A DNA stretch of 64,000 nt from Streptococcus pseudopneumoniae (GCF_001074565.1 NZ_JUQX01000045.1:79246-143245), one strand, 5' to 3'. Shown: positions 37,586 through 46,798, counted from the first letter of the stretch. Numbers and translations: made by a program. The notes: generated from the sequence alone by a model not told the origin.

Positions 37586-38749
37586 GAGGATTTTATCAGC
37601 CCGATCCACCATAAAGAGTGAGACGGTCATGATGCTATCGATGACTAGAAGGGCAAGGACAGCTGGAATCCAAGATTGGAAAAGTTCAAAACTGTAACCA
37701 AACAAGGCGGGTCCAAAAGCAGCTAAGATGTAGCCTCCTGTTTGCGCTAGTCCTGATAGCTGAGCGGTCTTTTCAGGAGAACTGGTTTTAAGCGAGAAGC
37801 AAACCATGAGGTAGGGGAAGAGGGCACTGCAGGCCGTTCCAATCAAGAGATGGACGACTAACCAGTAGAGGAAATTATTGGCTGGATACAAGAGCATGGC
37901 AATTCCCATCATACCAGCGATAGAGATAATTGCCAGCATGATTCGACGGTGACTATCTGATAGACGAGTCGTCAGACTTGGAACAGTCATCGAAAAAGGA
38001 ATGCTGATCAGTGAGAAGATAGAAGCCAGAAGAGCCGCATCACTATTAGAAATACCAGCACTAACAGCCATAGTTGGCAACCAGGTCATACTTGTATAAA
38101 AGAGCAAGGACTGAAGCCCGCCAAAGATAATGATAGCCCAGACATCTTTACTTTTTAGAATATTCTCTTTGACTTGCTTTTCTTTTTGGCTTTCTAGGTG
38201 GTGGTTGTGGCGATGATTTGGCAACCAGACTAGCAGAGTGACCAGACAGAGAAAGCTGAGAACGAGGATAAGTCCCTTCCAAGAACTAGCTTGGGTGATA
38301 GGGACCGAAAGATAAGAAGCGATGGCTGTCGAAATTCCCATGGCAGTGACATAGAGAGTTGTTAGGAAGCTAATCTTTTGAGGCTGATTTGCCTGAATCA
38401 TACTTGGGAGAAGAACATTGAAAATAGCAATGCTCGCTCCCACAATTAGTGTCCCTAGATAGAGAAGGGGAAGATTGAAAATCCGAATGACAGAGCCAAC
38501 AGTTAAGAGTAGGAGACAGTATGTAAAGAGATGTTCCAACCCGATTTTTTGTGCCAAGCGGCTTGCAAAAGCAGAGAAAAGAGCAAACATCAAGAGAGGG
38601 AGACTGGTTAAAATCCCAAGAGAGCTAACCTCCACTCCTAGTCCCTGAGCAATATCTCCTAAAATAGTTGGAAGAGCAGTAAAAGGAGATCGTAAAACAG
38701 TCCCGATTAAGACAATTCCTAGAACAAAAAAGAGTGATTGTTTTTTCAT
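37583..38749 (-). CDS. MFS transporter, CynX/NimT type
   Basis: A 388-residue major facilitator with 12 helices, of the cyanate/nitroimidazole-like group (SP_0101-like). The N-terminal LIGTVLRSPFTALPTILGDIA motif is typical. Substrate is unknown. It is divergent from the glycosyltransferase gene and probably monocistronic. Confidence 0.85.
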   Translation of the reverse strand: MKKQSLFFVLGIVLIGTVLRSPFTALPTILGDIAQGLGVEVSSLGILTSLPLLMFALFSAFASRLAQKIGLEHLFTYCLLLLTVGSVIRIFNLPLLYLGTLIVGASIAIFNVLLPSMIQANQPQKISFLTTLYVTAMGISTAIASYLSVPITQASSWKGLILVLSFLCLVTLLVWLPNHRHNHHLESQKEKQVKENILKSKDVWAIIIFGGLQSLLFYTSMTWLPTMAVSAGISNSDAALLASIFSLISIPFSMTVPSLTTRLSDSHRRIMLAIISIAGMMGIAMLLYPANNFLYWLVVHLLIGTACSALFPYLMVCFSLKTSSPEKTAQLSGLAQTGGYILAAFGPALFGYSFELFQSWIPAVLALLVIDSIMTVSLFMVDRADKIL

Positions 38750-38970
38750 AAAAACCTCGATAAGATGATTTTAATAACAGCTTATTTTAAGGTTTTTTCC
38801 TTATAATGTCAAGTAATGACAGCCAAGACAGTTAAATCAATGGAAGTGAAAATAAAGTGAAAAGAGACAGATTTCTTTACTAGAATTTTCCTTGATTTGA
38901 TATAAAAATAGGAAACTAGGAGAATTTGTGATAAAATAGTGGAAGGAAATCTATACATTGGAGAAAAATT

Positions 38971-39801
38971 GTGCCTGAAAAGCAAAAAATCAGCGTCTTG
39001 ATGTCGGTCTATGTAAAGGAAAATCCGACGTTTTTAAGAGATGCTATCAAAAGTGTTCAAAACCAGACCTTGAAACCGAGTGAACTTGTTCTTGTTGAGG
39101 ACGGGCCGCTCACACCCGAACTCTATCAGGTGCTAGAAGAAGTGGCAGCTCAGTCAGACATTCCAGTGAAACGGTGCCCCTTAGAACAAAACCAAGGTTT
39201 AGGCTTGGCTCTTCGATACGGTGTTTTACAGTGCCAGCATGACATTATTGCCCGCATGGATACGGATGATTTAGCCGTTCCGGATCGTTTTGAGAAACAG
39301 CTTCAGCTAATGGAGAAAGAAGATCTCGATCTCTTAGGTGGGCATATCGCAGAGTTCATTGACAATCCAGATGAGATTGTGTCTTATCGTCGTGTTCCAA
39401 CTCAGCATGCAGACATTGTGGCTTATCAGAGAATGAGAAGCGCCTTTAACCATATGACAGTCATGTTTAAAAAGGACATGGTCCTCAAGGCTGGCAACTA
39501 TGAAGATGGCCTTTACATGGAGGATGACCTCCTTTGGCTCAATATGATTGCTGCAGGTGCCAAGACTGGGAACCTAGATCAAATCTTGTGTAAGGTTCGT
39601 GTCGGTGCAGGGATGTTTGAGCGTCGGGGTGGATCGCGTTACCTTAAACTCTATCGTCAGGCTCGCCAAAGGATGCTTGAGCGAGGGCAAATTTCTTACA
39701 TGGAATATGCTAAAAGTGTAGCCATTCAGGCAATTGTTGCACTTTGTCCAGGCTTTGTACGTCAGTTTATCTTCGTCAAACTTTTAAGAAAGAGAAAGTA
39801 A
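38971..39801 (+). CDS. Family 2 glycosyltransferase
   Basis: A 276-residue GT-A enzyme that transfers an NDP-sugar to a surface glycan. The N-terminus ISVLMSVYVKENP and the metal-binding ARMDTDD (about 94-100) are intact. No membrane helix is visible except a hydrophobic C-terminal patch. The start is GTG at 38971 with GGAGAAAAATT before it. It precedes the CapD-like dehydratase by 75 bases, suggesting a shared role in surface polysaccharide or glycolipid synthesis (SP_0102-like). Confidence 0.9.
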   Translation: MPEKQKISVLMSVYVKENPTFLRDAIKSVQNQTLKPSELVLVEDGPLTPELYQVLEEVAAQSDIPVKRCPLEQNQGLGLALRYGVLQCQHDIIARMDTDDLAVPDRFEKQLQLMEKEDLDLLGGHIAEFIDNPDEIVSYRRVPTQHADIVAYQRMRSAFNHMTVMFKKDMVLKAGNYEDGLYMEDDLLWLNMIAAGAKTGNLDQILCKVRVGAGMFERRGGSRYLKLYRQARQRMLERGQISYMEYAKSVAIQAIVALCPGFVRQFIFVKLLRKRK

Positions 39802-39876
39802 GCCCCGATAGACTGAATGATTTAGGCTATCATAACAACAGTATCATCTGACTCTTTTAAGGGGGAGTAAATTCCT

Positions 39877-41727
39877 ATGAATAAAAAACTAACAGATTAT
39901 GTGATTGATCTGGTTGAAATTTTAAATAAACAGCAAAAACAAGTGTTTTGGGGGATATTCGATATTCTGAGTATGGTGGTTTCCATCATCGTATCTTATA
40001 TCTTGTTTTATGGCCTTATAAATCCTGCGCCTGTGGATTACGTGATCTACACTCTTTTAGCCTTCCTCCTCTATCAAATCATGATTGCGTTTTGGGGGCT
40101 AAATGCTAGTATTAGTCGTTATAGCAAGATTACGGATTTCATGAAAATCTTTTTCGGAGTGATGCTCAGCAGTGTTCTTTCTTATGGAATCTGCTATGCC
40201 TTCCTTCCATTGTTTTCTATCCGTTTCATCGTACTCTTCATTTTGTTGAGTACCTTCCTTATCTTGCTTCCTCGTATCACTTGGCAGTTGATTTATTCTA
40301 AACGTAAAAAAGGTAGTGGAGATGGAGAACACCGTCGGACCTTCTTGATTGGTGCTGGTGATGGTGGTGCCCTCTTTATGAACAGCTACCAACACCCAAC
40401 TAGCGACCTTGAGCTAGTGGGGATTTTGGATAACGATGAAAAGAAAAAGGGACAAAAACTAGGTGGAATCCCAGTTTTGGGCTCTTATGATAATCTACCT
40501 GAATTAGCTAAACGTCACCAAATCGAGCGTGTTATCGTAGCGATTCCTTCGCTTGACCCATCAGAGTACGAACGCATCTTACAGATGTGTAATAAGCTAG
40601 GTGTCAAATGTTACAAGATGCCTAAGGTTGAGACAGTCGTTCAAGGACTCCATCAACCAGGTAGTGGTTTCCAAAAAATTGATATCACAGACCTTTTGGG
40701 CCGTCAGGAGATTCGTCTCGACGAATCGCGTCTGGGTACTGAGATTACAGGCAAGACCATCTTGGTGACAGGAGCTGGTGGTTCGATTGGTTCAGAGATT
40801 TGTCGTCAAGTTAGCCGCTTCAATCCCGAGCGTATCGTCTTGCTTGGACATGGTGAAAACTCAATCTATCTCGTTTATCATGAATTGATCCGTACATTCC
40901 AAGGGATTGATTATGTTCCTGTTATTGCAGATATTCAGGACTATGACCGTCTCTTGCAGGTGTTTGAGCAGTACAAACCAGCCATTGTTTACCATGCTGC
41001 AGCCCACAAGCACGTTCCGATGATGGAACGCAATCCAAAAGAAGCCTTCAAGAACAATATCCTCGGTACCTACAATGTTGCCAAGGCTGTTGATGAAGCC
41101 AAAGTACCTAAGATGGTCATGATTTCGACTGACAAGGCGGTCAATCCACCGAATGTTATGGGTGCAACTAAGCGCGTGGCAGAATTGATTGTCACTGGCT
41201 TTAACCAACGTAGCAAATCAACCTACTGTGCAGTTCGTTTTGGGAATGTTCTTGGTAGTCGTGGTAGCGTGATTCCTGTCTTTGAACGTCAGATTGCTGA
41301 AGGTGGTCCGGTAACGGTGACAGACTTCCGTATGACACGTTACTTCATGACCATTCCAGAGGCCAGTCGTCTGGTAATCCATGCTGGCGCTTATGCCAAG
41401 GACGGAGAAGTCTTTATCCTAGACATGGGCAAACCGGTTAAAATCTATGACTTGGCTAAGAAAATGGTTCTTCTAAGCGGACACACGGAAAGTGAAATTC
41501 CAATCGTTGAAGTTGGAATTCGCCCAGGGGAAAAACTCTATGAAGAACTCTTGGTTTCGACCGAATTGGTTGATAACCAAGTCATGGACAAGATCTTCGT
41601 TGGTAAGGTAAATGTCATGCCTCTAGAAGCCATCAATCAAAAAATAGAGGAGTTCCGTTCACTCAGCGGAGATGAGCTCAAAGAAGCGATCATTTCTTTT
41701 GCGAATGAGACAACTCATGCTGAGTAA
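39877..41727 (+). CDS. CapD/WbpM-type nucleotide-sugar 4,6-dehydratase, membrane bound
   Basis: A 616-residue polysaccharide biosynthesis protein. Four N-terminal helices lie at about 27-140. A first Rossmann-like domain (LIGAGDGGAL) is followed by a short-chain dehydrogenase domain with GAGGSIGSEICRQ (about 299-311) and the STDKAVNPPNVMGATK catalytic segment, which has Met in place of the usual Tyr, as in WbpM/PglF-type UDP-GlcNAc 4,6-dehydratases. AAGGGGGAG precedes the start. It matches SP_0103. Confidence 0.92.
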   Translation: MNKKLTDYVIDLVEILNKQQKQVFWGIFDILSMVVSIIVSYILFYGLINPAPVDYVIYTLLAFLLYQIMIAFWGLNASISRYSKITDFMKIFFGVMLSSVLSYGICYAFLPLFSIRFIVLFILLSTFLILLPRITWQLIYSKRKKGSGDGEHRRTFLIGAGDGGALFMNSYQHPTSDLELVGILDNDEKKKGQKLGGIPVLGSYDNLPELAKRHQIERVIVAIPSLDPSEYERILQMCNKLGVKCYKMPKVETVVQGLHQPGSGFQKIDITDLLGRQEIRLDESRLGTEITGKTILVTGAGGSIGSEICRQVSRFNPERIVLLGHGENSIYLVYHELIRTFQGIDYVPVIADIQDYDRLLQVFEQYKPAIVYHAAAHKHVPMMERNPKEAFKNNILGTYNVAKAVDEAKVPKMVMISTDKAVNPPNVMGATKRVAELIVTGFNQRSKSTYCAVRFGNVLGSRGSVIPVFERQIAEGGPVTVTDFRMTRYFMTIPEASRLVIHAGAYAKDGEVFILDMGKPVKIYDLAKKMVLLSGHTESEIPIVEVGIRPGEKLYEELLVSTELVDNQVMDKIFVGKVNVMPLEAINQKIEEFRSLSGDELKEAIISFANETTHAE

Positions 41728-41763
41728 GAGTGTTCATCTACCTTCATAATGAAACAACTATCG

Positions 41764-41797
41764 CCAGTTTTCTGAGGAAATCAGAAAGCTGGTTTTT
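41764..41797 (+). terminator. Terminator after the dehydratase gene
   Basis: A stem CCAG-T-TTTCTGA / TCAGAAA-G-CTGG with a short loop, then TTTTTAT. Confidence 0.85.
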
Positions 41798-41975
41798 ATA
41801 AATAGAGAGTAGAGGACGTCGGATATTTCAAAGGTTTAATAAGCGCAACTATTCAAGGGACGATGTTATGTGATCTATCAGGAGAGTGATTTCAGACAAT
41901 CTAAAAACTACCTCTATTTTTAGCTGGTAACATAACTTTGCGAAATAAGTATTAAAGTCAAAAGGAGATTTTTGT

Positions 41976-42398
41976 ATGCTGAGTGCTATTAGGAGTTTTT
42001 TCAAAGGCTATGCAAATTTTTCTGGTCGTTCCACACGTCCAGAATTTTGGTGGGTTTGGCTGCTAAATATGGTAATTTTCTTGCCCGCCTACTACTCGCT
42101 ATTCACGGGATTAGAATCTGATAAAGCCATCAGGAATATTGCGGTCTTCAGTATGTGTATTATTTTGTTTATAGTAGAGTTTGTTCCTCTACTAGCACTG
42201 ATAGTACGTCGCTTACGAGATGTGGGTATCCATTGGGCCTATATCTTTATTGTATTTGTTCCTTTGGGTGCAGTAACACTGCTCGTTATGCTCGCTATGC
42301 CAAGTCAACGATTTGGAGAAAAAGTGATAAAAAATAGTGACAAAAATAAAGAAAATAAGGAAGACTCTCAGTTTGAAGACATGGTACGAAAATATTAG
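41976..42398 (+). CDS. DUF805 family membrane protein
   Basis: A 140-residue protein with the DUF805 signature FKGYANFSGRSTRPEFWW at the N-terminus, and about three to four helices including LIVRRLRDVGIHW. A polar Lys/Glu tail follows. Function is unknown. AAAAGGAG precedes the start. Confidence 0.88.
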   Translation: MLSAIRSFFKGYANFSGRSTRPEFWWVWLLNMVIFLPAYYSLFTGLESDKAIRNIAVFSMCIILFIVEFVPLLALIVRRLRDVGIHWAYIFIVFVPLGAVTLLVMLAMPSQRFGEKVIKNSDKNKENKEDSQFEDMVRKY

Positions 42399-42473
42399 GA
42401 TATTTTTAGTCTAGTTAAAAACGGCTGAGTCGTTTCCCAGCAAATAATCGCTTATAGTAGCAACCTATACAAA

Positions 42474-42520
42474 AAAATACTCCTTAACCTAGTTCACTAG
42501 TGTTAGGAGTATTTTTGTAT
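42474..42520. terminator. Bidirectional terminator
   Basis: An ATACTCCT / AGGAGTAT-type stem (about 42477-42486 / 42504-42513), with AAAAAAA before and TTTTTG after, lies between the convergent DUF805 and HAD genes. Confidence 0.8.
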
Positions 42521-42522
42521 GG

Positions 42523-43152
42523 TTAGAGCTGGCTAATGATATCATCAATGGTACGGGCAATCCAGTCAGGTTGATAGCTGAGTAAATCAGCCTCTTCTCC
42601 AAATCCCCAAGTAACAGCGAACTTTTTAATACCAGTTTCTTGGGCTCCGATCATATCAAACTTGGTGTCGCCAATGATGAGAACTTGGTCTGCAGGCAGT
42701 TGATGCGTCTGCAAGGCGTAACGGATGACATCCGCCTTGTGCGGCGTTTCAGGACTAGAGCCGTAAATGCCATCAAAGAAATGATGGATTCCCAGATTTT
42801 TAGTCATATCCTGGGCAATCGGAGTATTCTTTGTTGTAGTGATGTAGAGAGGGTAGTTTTGCGAAATCTCTTGAAGCAATTCCGTTATTCGGGGGAAGAG
42901 TTGGGCTTCGTGGATTCCTTTTTCCTTGTAGTAAGAGCGGTATATCTGCACAGCCTCTGGGATTTGTTTCTTGGGAAGGCATGTTGCAAAACTACTTTCA
43001 AGGGGCGGTCCCATAAAACCACGAATGGTTTTGGCATCAGGGCTTGGAACTCCTAGCTCTTTAAAGGTATGGGTAAAGGCATTGTGGATCCCGATGGAAC
43101 TGTCAACCAGAGTTCCGTCTAGATCAAAAAAGACTGCTGAGATAGAGGGCAT
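42523..43152 (-). CDS. HAD-family phosphatase (phosphoglycolate phosphatase-like)
   Basis: A 209-residue haloacid dehalogenase hydrolase. The nucleophile motif FFDLDGTLVDS (about 8-18), TTTKNT (motif II) and GDTKFDMIGA (motif IV) are present, with an alpha-helical cap. Substrate is unknown; the Gph/PpaX branch is the closest in appearance. It precedes nothing in its direction; sdaAA lies 27 bases upstream, so cotranscription with the serine dehydratase is possible. Confidence 0.88.
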   Translation of the reverse strand: MPSISAVFFDLDGTLVDSSIGIHNAFTHTFKELGVPSPDAKTIRGFMGPPLESSFATCLPKKQIPEAVQIYRSYYKEKGIHEAQLFPRITELLQEISQNYPLYITTTKNTPIAQDMTKNLGIHHFFDGIYGSSPETPHKADVIRYALQTHQLPADQVLIIGDTKFDMIGAQETGIKKFAVTWGFGEEADLLSYQPDWIARTIDDIISQL

Positions 43153-43179
43153 AGTTTCTCCTAATAGATATAGATAAGC

Positions 43180-44052
43180 TTATTTTCCGAAGATTTCTTT
43201 TTGTAGGCGGCGACCAGTAGGTGTGGCGGCGAGTCCACCCTCAGCCGTTTCACGAAAGGCAGTTGGGAGGCTTGATCCGACCTGATACATGGCATCGATG
43301 ACTTCGTCAACAGGGATTTTAGACTCGATACCTGCCAAGGCCATATCAGCCGCGATAAAGGCAAAACTAGCCCCCATGGCATTGCGTTTGACACAGGGAA
43401 CTTCAACCAAACCAGCGACGGGATCGCAGATAAGGCCTAGCATATTTTTAATGACAAAGGCAATGGCTTGGCTAGCCTGATAGGGGCTTCCACCTGCAGC
43501 CAAGGTCAAGGCTGCGGCACTCATGGCAGAGGCAGAGCCAACTTCGGCCTGACAGCCACCTTCAGCACCTGAGATAGAGGCATTGTTCGCGATGACTAGT
43601 CCAAAGGCACCAGCAGCAAAGAGGAAATCCAGCTGTTCTTCGTGACTAAGGTCAAGTTTTTGGATAGCAGCAGTGAGAACGGCTGGCAGACAGCCAGCAC
43701 TTCCTGCGGTTGGAGTGGCGCAGACCAAGCCCATCTTCGCATTGTGTTCATTGACCGCGATGGCATTACGGGCTGCTGATAGGATGGTAAAGTCCGACAA
43801 GGCCTTGCCACTTTTGAGATGGCGGTCTAGTTTGGCCGCATCTCCGCCTGTTAAGCCACTACGGGATTTGTTTTCACTGAGGCCGAGCTCGACAGAGGCT
43901 TTCATGACTTCTAGATTGCGTTCCATGAGGAGGAGAACTTCTGGCCGTTCTCGACCGGTTAGTTGATATTCGGTTGCAATCATGAGTTCGGCGACATTTC
44001 CTTGGAAGTCTAGATCTGCTTGCTCAACCAATTCTTTGATAGAATAAAACAT
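43180..44052 (-). CDS. sdaAA: L-serine dehydratase, alpha subunit
   Basis: A 290-residue iron-sulfur L-serine dehydratase subunit that converts serine to pyruvate and ammonia. GSAGCLPAVLTAA, NASISGAEGGCQAEVGSASAM and ICDPVAGLVEVPCVKRN hold the conserved cysteines of the [4Fe-4S] site. It follows sdaAB by eight bases; GGAGGAAAC precedes the ATG. Confidence 0.94.
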   Translation of the reverse strand: MFYSIKELVEQADLDFQGNVAELMIATEYQLTGRERPEVLLLMERNLEVMKASVELGLSENKSRSGLTGGDAAKLDRHLKSGKALSDFTILSAARNAIAVNEHNAKMGLVCATPTAGSAGCLPAVLTAAIQKLDLSHEEQLDFLFAAGAFGLVIANNASISGAEGGCQAEVGSASAMSAAALTLAAGGSPYQASQAIAFVIKNMLGLICDPVAGLVEVPCVKRNAMGASFAFIAADMALAGIESKIPVDEVIDAMYQVGSSLPTAFRETAEGGLAATPTGRRLQKEIFGK

Positions 44053-44060
44053 GTTTCCTC

Positions 44061-44732
44061 CTACTTAAAGAAATTGACATTGTGGAGATGAGGGATTTTT
44101 CGGATTTCTTCAATCGCCTCTTCGCAACTTCGACTATCGACTTCGATAATCATGATGGCTTTTTCTCCAGCTTTTTCTCGAGTCACATTCATCTGTGCGA
44201 TGTTGATATCGAAACGAGAGAGGGCTTCTGTGACATGGGCAATCATACCCGGAACATCCTGATGCACGATGATGATGGTCGGGGTATTCATGTTGAGAGA
44301 GACAGCAAAGCCGTTAAGTTCCGTAACCTGGATATTTCCTCCACCGATGGAAATTCCTGTCACACTAATGGACTTGTGTTCATTCTTCACAGTAATTTTA
44401 GTGGTATTAGGATGAGGAGCATTGCTGTCCTTCTGAATGGTCCAGACAATCTTGATACCGCGTTTATGGGCAATCTCTAGGCTATTTGGAATGTCGGGAT
44501 CGTCCGTATCCATACCTAATATACCAGCGACGAGAGCAAGGTCGGTTCCATGACCACGGTAGGTTTTGGCAAATGAATTAAATAAATGGAATTCGACTTC
44601 TGTCGGCGTATCATCAAAGATGGAAGAGACGATTTTCCCGATGCGAACAGCTCCAGCAGTATGGCTACTTGATGGGCCAATCATAACTGGTCCGATAATG
44701 TCAAAGACAGATTGAAAACGAAGTGAGTGCAT
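44061..44732 (-). CDS. sdaAB: L-serine dehydratase, beta subunit
   Basis: A 223-residue partner subunit with the N-terminal dehydratase domain (IGPSSSHTAGAVRIG, about 17-31) and a C-terminal ACT domain (about 148-220, TIIIVHQDVPGMIAHV). It is first in the sdaAB-sdaAA operon. The upstream Shine-Dalgarno is AAGGGG. Confidence 0.94.
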   Translation of the reverse strand: MHSLRFQSVFDIIGPVMIGPSSSHTAGAVRIGKIVSSIFDDTPTEVEFHLFNSFAKTYRGHGTDLALVAGILGMDTDDPDIPNSLEIAHKRGIKIVWTIQKDSNAPHPNTTKITVKNEHKSISVTGISIGGGNIQVTELNGFAVSLNMNTPTIIIVHQDVPGMIAHVTEALSRFDINIAQMNVTREKAGEKAIMIIEVDSRSCEEAIEEIRKIPHLHNVNFFK

Positions 44733-44857
44733 CTGTTTCCCCTTACAAAGATTCTTATATCTATTATATCAAAGAATGGACCTCTGCGCTTATTTCCCTT
44801 ATCAAAAGCTTAAAATGATTAAAGATAGTATAAAATAAGGTCTTTTGTGACAAAAAC

Positions 44858-44942
44858 CTCCATAAAACGGTAAATATAAAACATTTTTGTAATATTTCTA
44901 CATAAAACCGTTAAACAACGGTAACATTCGAGGAGTAGAATA
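44858..44942 (+). promoter_or_regulatory. Regulatory region of the LysM gene
   Basis: It holds three copies of an ACGGT half-site: ACGGTAAA at about 44868, and a perfect ACCGTT-AAAC-AACGGT dyad (about 44907-44922). A TAGAAT at about 44937 may be the -10. The pneumococcal orthologue belongs to the WalRK (VicRK) regulon, but I do not find a clean direct WalR repeat here. Confidence 0.45.
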
Positions 44943-44973
44943 GTATCATAGATAAAAAGGAGAATTTTTAGAT

Positions 44974-45597
44974 ATGTCATTAACAACTAAAAAAATTAAA
45001 ACAACTATCGCAGGAGTAGCAGCTTTGCTTGCTTTCTTTGCTCCATCACTTGCATCTGCCCAAGAAACTGTAACTTACACAGTTAAATCAGGTGATACTC
45101 TTTCAGAAATCGCTGAGAAGTACAACACAACTGTTGAAAAATTGGCGGCAAAAAACAACATTAAAGATATTCACCTTATCTATGTTGACCAAGTTTTGGT
45201 TATTGAAGGAACAGCTTCTACTGTAGCTCCAGCAGCAACAACGGAAGAAACAGCTCCAGTAGCTACAGAAACAGTTGAAGAAGCTCCAGCAGCAACAACA
45301 ACTTATGAAGCCCCAGCTGCACCTGCAACTCCAGCAGCAGAAAGCAACACTGCAGCAGCTTCTACTGTAAGTGGTTCTGAAGCAGAAGCCAAAGAATGGA
45401 TCGCTCAAAAAGAATCAGGTGGTAGCTACACTGCTACAAACGGACGTTACATCGGACGTTACCAATTGACAGATTCATACTTGAACGGTGACTACTCAGC
45501 TGAAAACCAAGAACGTGTAGCAGATGCCTACGTTGCAGGACGTTACGGTTCATGGACAGCTGCCAAGAACTTCTGGCTTAACAACGGTTGGTATTAA
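44974..45597 (+). CDS. Secreted LysM-domain protein, transglycosylase-like C-terminus
   Basis: A 207-residue exported cell-wall protein. Signal peptide 1-29 ends in SLASA. A LysM domain follows (TYTVKSGDTLSEIAEKYNTT, about 33-76), then an Ala/Thr/Pro/Glu-rich linker (about 80-135). A C-terminal module of about 65 residues (EWIAQKESGGSY...GRYQLTDSYL) resembles the lysozyme-like/aggregation-promoting type. The catalytic role is inferred from KESGG. It matches SP_0107. AAAAAGGAG precedes the start. Confidence 0.9.
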   Translation: MSLTTKKIKTTIAGVAALLAFFAPSLASAQETVTYTVKSGDTLSEIAEKYNTTVEKLAAKNNIKDIHLIYVDQVLVIEGTASTVAPAATTEETAPVATETVEEAPAATTTYEAPAAPATPAAESNTAAASTVSGSEAEAKEWIAQKESGGSYTATNGRYIGRYQLTDSYLNGDYSAENQERVADAYVAGRYGSWTAAKNFWLNNGWY

Positions 45598-45604
45598 GAA
45601 TACA

Positions 45605-45632
45605 AGAGTCCTTTAGGGCTCTTTTTTGTTTA
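45605..45632. terminator. Terminator between LysM gene and rgg
   Basis: Stem AAGAGTCC / GGGCTCTT with one G-U pair and a TTTA loop, followed by TTTTTTG. It serves the LysM gene and, on the other strand, possibly rgg. Confidence 0.8.
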
Positions 45633-46476
45633 CAAAGATGTTAACTTCTCGCTCTAGCTCTGTTAGTAAGTGTTCATCTTCTACTAGTTTAGCTAAGGAG
45701 AGTCCATTCTGTATCAACTGAGCATCATTAGCACAAATGCCGATACGAATATAGGAAAACGCAAGTGTATCGTACTGTTTGCTTGCTTTTGCCTCCTCTA
45801 AGAGAGTGTAGCAAAGCTGTTTGCAAAGCAACTTATCACCATTGTAAAGATAAAGAGTTGAGAGATTCAGAAGCAACATCATACGAAGCTGAAAGACAGG
45901 ACTATAGTGTTTATAAACCTCTAGTCGTTCGAGAATTTTTTCGGTAATCTGATGAATATACTCCATAGGAAAAGCAAAGAGAATGGTATTAAGGACTTTG
46001 AGGTCACTCTCATACCAAGTATCTTGTTTCTCAATCTTATCCCATAATCTGTTTACAATGTTGTCAACCTTACTTGACAATTTTTCTATCCCATTTTCAC
46101 GGATGTAGATAACGATTTCGAGCATATCTTGCAACTGCTGGATGGGAAAATCATGATGTGTTTTTAGATAATGTTGGCATTTTTTGAGTAATTTACTTAA
46201 GTCGCTCGTACCACTAATAGAAGCCATTTTTAGAAAAGTCTGCATGATAGTTGATCGTTCACTTGGGTGGTAGAGATGGCAAATATATTCAAACTCTTCA
46301 AAACTCATATTAATTTGCTGGAGAAGAAATTCCATATTCTCATATTTTGGAGTTGTCTTGCCACTTTCTATTTTTGATAGGCTGGTTCTTGAGAGAACAC
46401 CCCCACAGACCTCTTCTTGAGTCAATCCTTTTGACTCACGGATTTCTTTATAAACATTTCCAAAATCGTAGCGCAT
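45613..46476 (-). CDS. Rgg-family quorum-sensing regulator (bacteriocin locus)
   Basis: A 287-residue Rgg/MutR regulator: an N-terminal HTH (VYKEIRESKGLTQEEVCGGVLSRTSLSKIESG overall, about 8-40) and a long TPR-like helical C-terminal domain that in this family binds a short pheromone. The start at 46476 (MRYDFGNVYKEI) has a perfect AAGGAGGGAATC; the frame is open upstream to 46509. It is divergent from a 25-residue peptide gene and a lactococcin-972-type bacteriocin. A copy of a 17-bp direct repeat lies just upstream of its RBS, suggesting autoregulation. The peptide partner has a WxW motif like RtgS pheromones, so this may be RtgR-like. Confidence 0.88.
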   Translation of the reverse strand: MRYDFGNVYKEIRESKGLTQEEVCGGVLSRTSLSKIESGKTTPKYENMEFLLQQINMSFEEFEYICHLYHPSERSTIMQTFLKMASISGTSDLSKLLKKCQHYLKTHHDFPIQQLQDMLEIVIYIRENGIEKLSSKVDNIVNRLWDKIEKQDTWYESDLKVLNTILFAFPMEYIHQITEKILERLEVYKHYSPVFQLRMMLLLNLSTLYLYNGDKLLCKQLCYTLLEEAKASKQYDTLAFSYIRIGICANDAQLIQNGLSLAKLVEDEHLLTELEREVNIFVNKKEP

Positions 46477-46491
46477 GATTCCCTCCTTATT

Positions 46492-46597
46492 TGTGAAAAA
46501 AGTTAACAATAAATTGAAACTGATTAAAAATATTGTATCATAGTAATATAAAAAGTAAAAAAGAAATCTAAAATAAATTTGTGAAAAAGGTTAACAA
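46492..46597. promoter_or_regulatory. Two direct copies of a putative Rgg box
   Basis: GTGAAAAARGTTAACAA occurs twice in the same orientation, each preceded by TTT: copy 1 at 46493-46509, next to the rgg RBS; copy 2 at 46581-46597, ending just before the -35 region of the peptide gene (TTACGA at 46601-46606; -10 TATAAT at 46624-46629, 17-bp spacing). The placement fits autorepression of rgg and activation of the peptide/bacteriocin transcript. Binding is inferred. Confidence 0.65.
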
Positions 46598-46659
46598 ATT
46601 TTACGACAAGGTATATTGTATTTTATAATCAAGATGATGAAGTACTAAGGGGGTATCAA

Positions 46660-46737
46660 ATGTATAAAAAAGTATATCGTCTGTTGTTATTTATGTTATG
46701 GATGGTTATTTTCTTCCCTTGGGGATGGCTCTTATAA
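46660..46737 (+). CDS. 25-residue hydrophobic peptide with WGW motif, candidate Rgg pheromone
   Basis: An unannotated small gene (78 bases with stop) starting MYKKVYRLLLFM and ending FFPWGWLL. A basic N-terminus and very hydrophobic body are typical of SHP-type pheromone precursors. The Trp-Gly-Trp near the C-terminus recalls the WxW pheromones of the pneumococcal Rtg system (from memory). GGGGGTATCAA precedes the ATG, and a good promoter with the putative Rgg box lies upstream. It lies between rgg and the bacteriocin gene. It could act as a signal, or alternatively be a small membrane toxin or immunity peptide. Confidence 0.72.
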   Translation: MYKKVYRLLLFMLWMVIFFPWGWLL

Positions 46738-46774
46738 AATTTTGATTAAGTAAAACGAAAGGAAGGTGAGTCCA

Positions 46775-46798
46775 ATGGACTTCAATGTTTACAAATGA
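46775..46798 (+). other. Seven-codon upstream ORF
   Basis: ATG followed by DFNVYK and TGA, behind an excellent AAGGAAGGTGAG ribosome binding site. Its TGA overlaps an ATG (ATGA, 46795-46798) that is in frame with the bacteriocin gene. It may couple translation or be the remnant of a longer gene. Confidence 0.4.
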
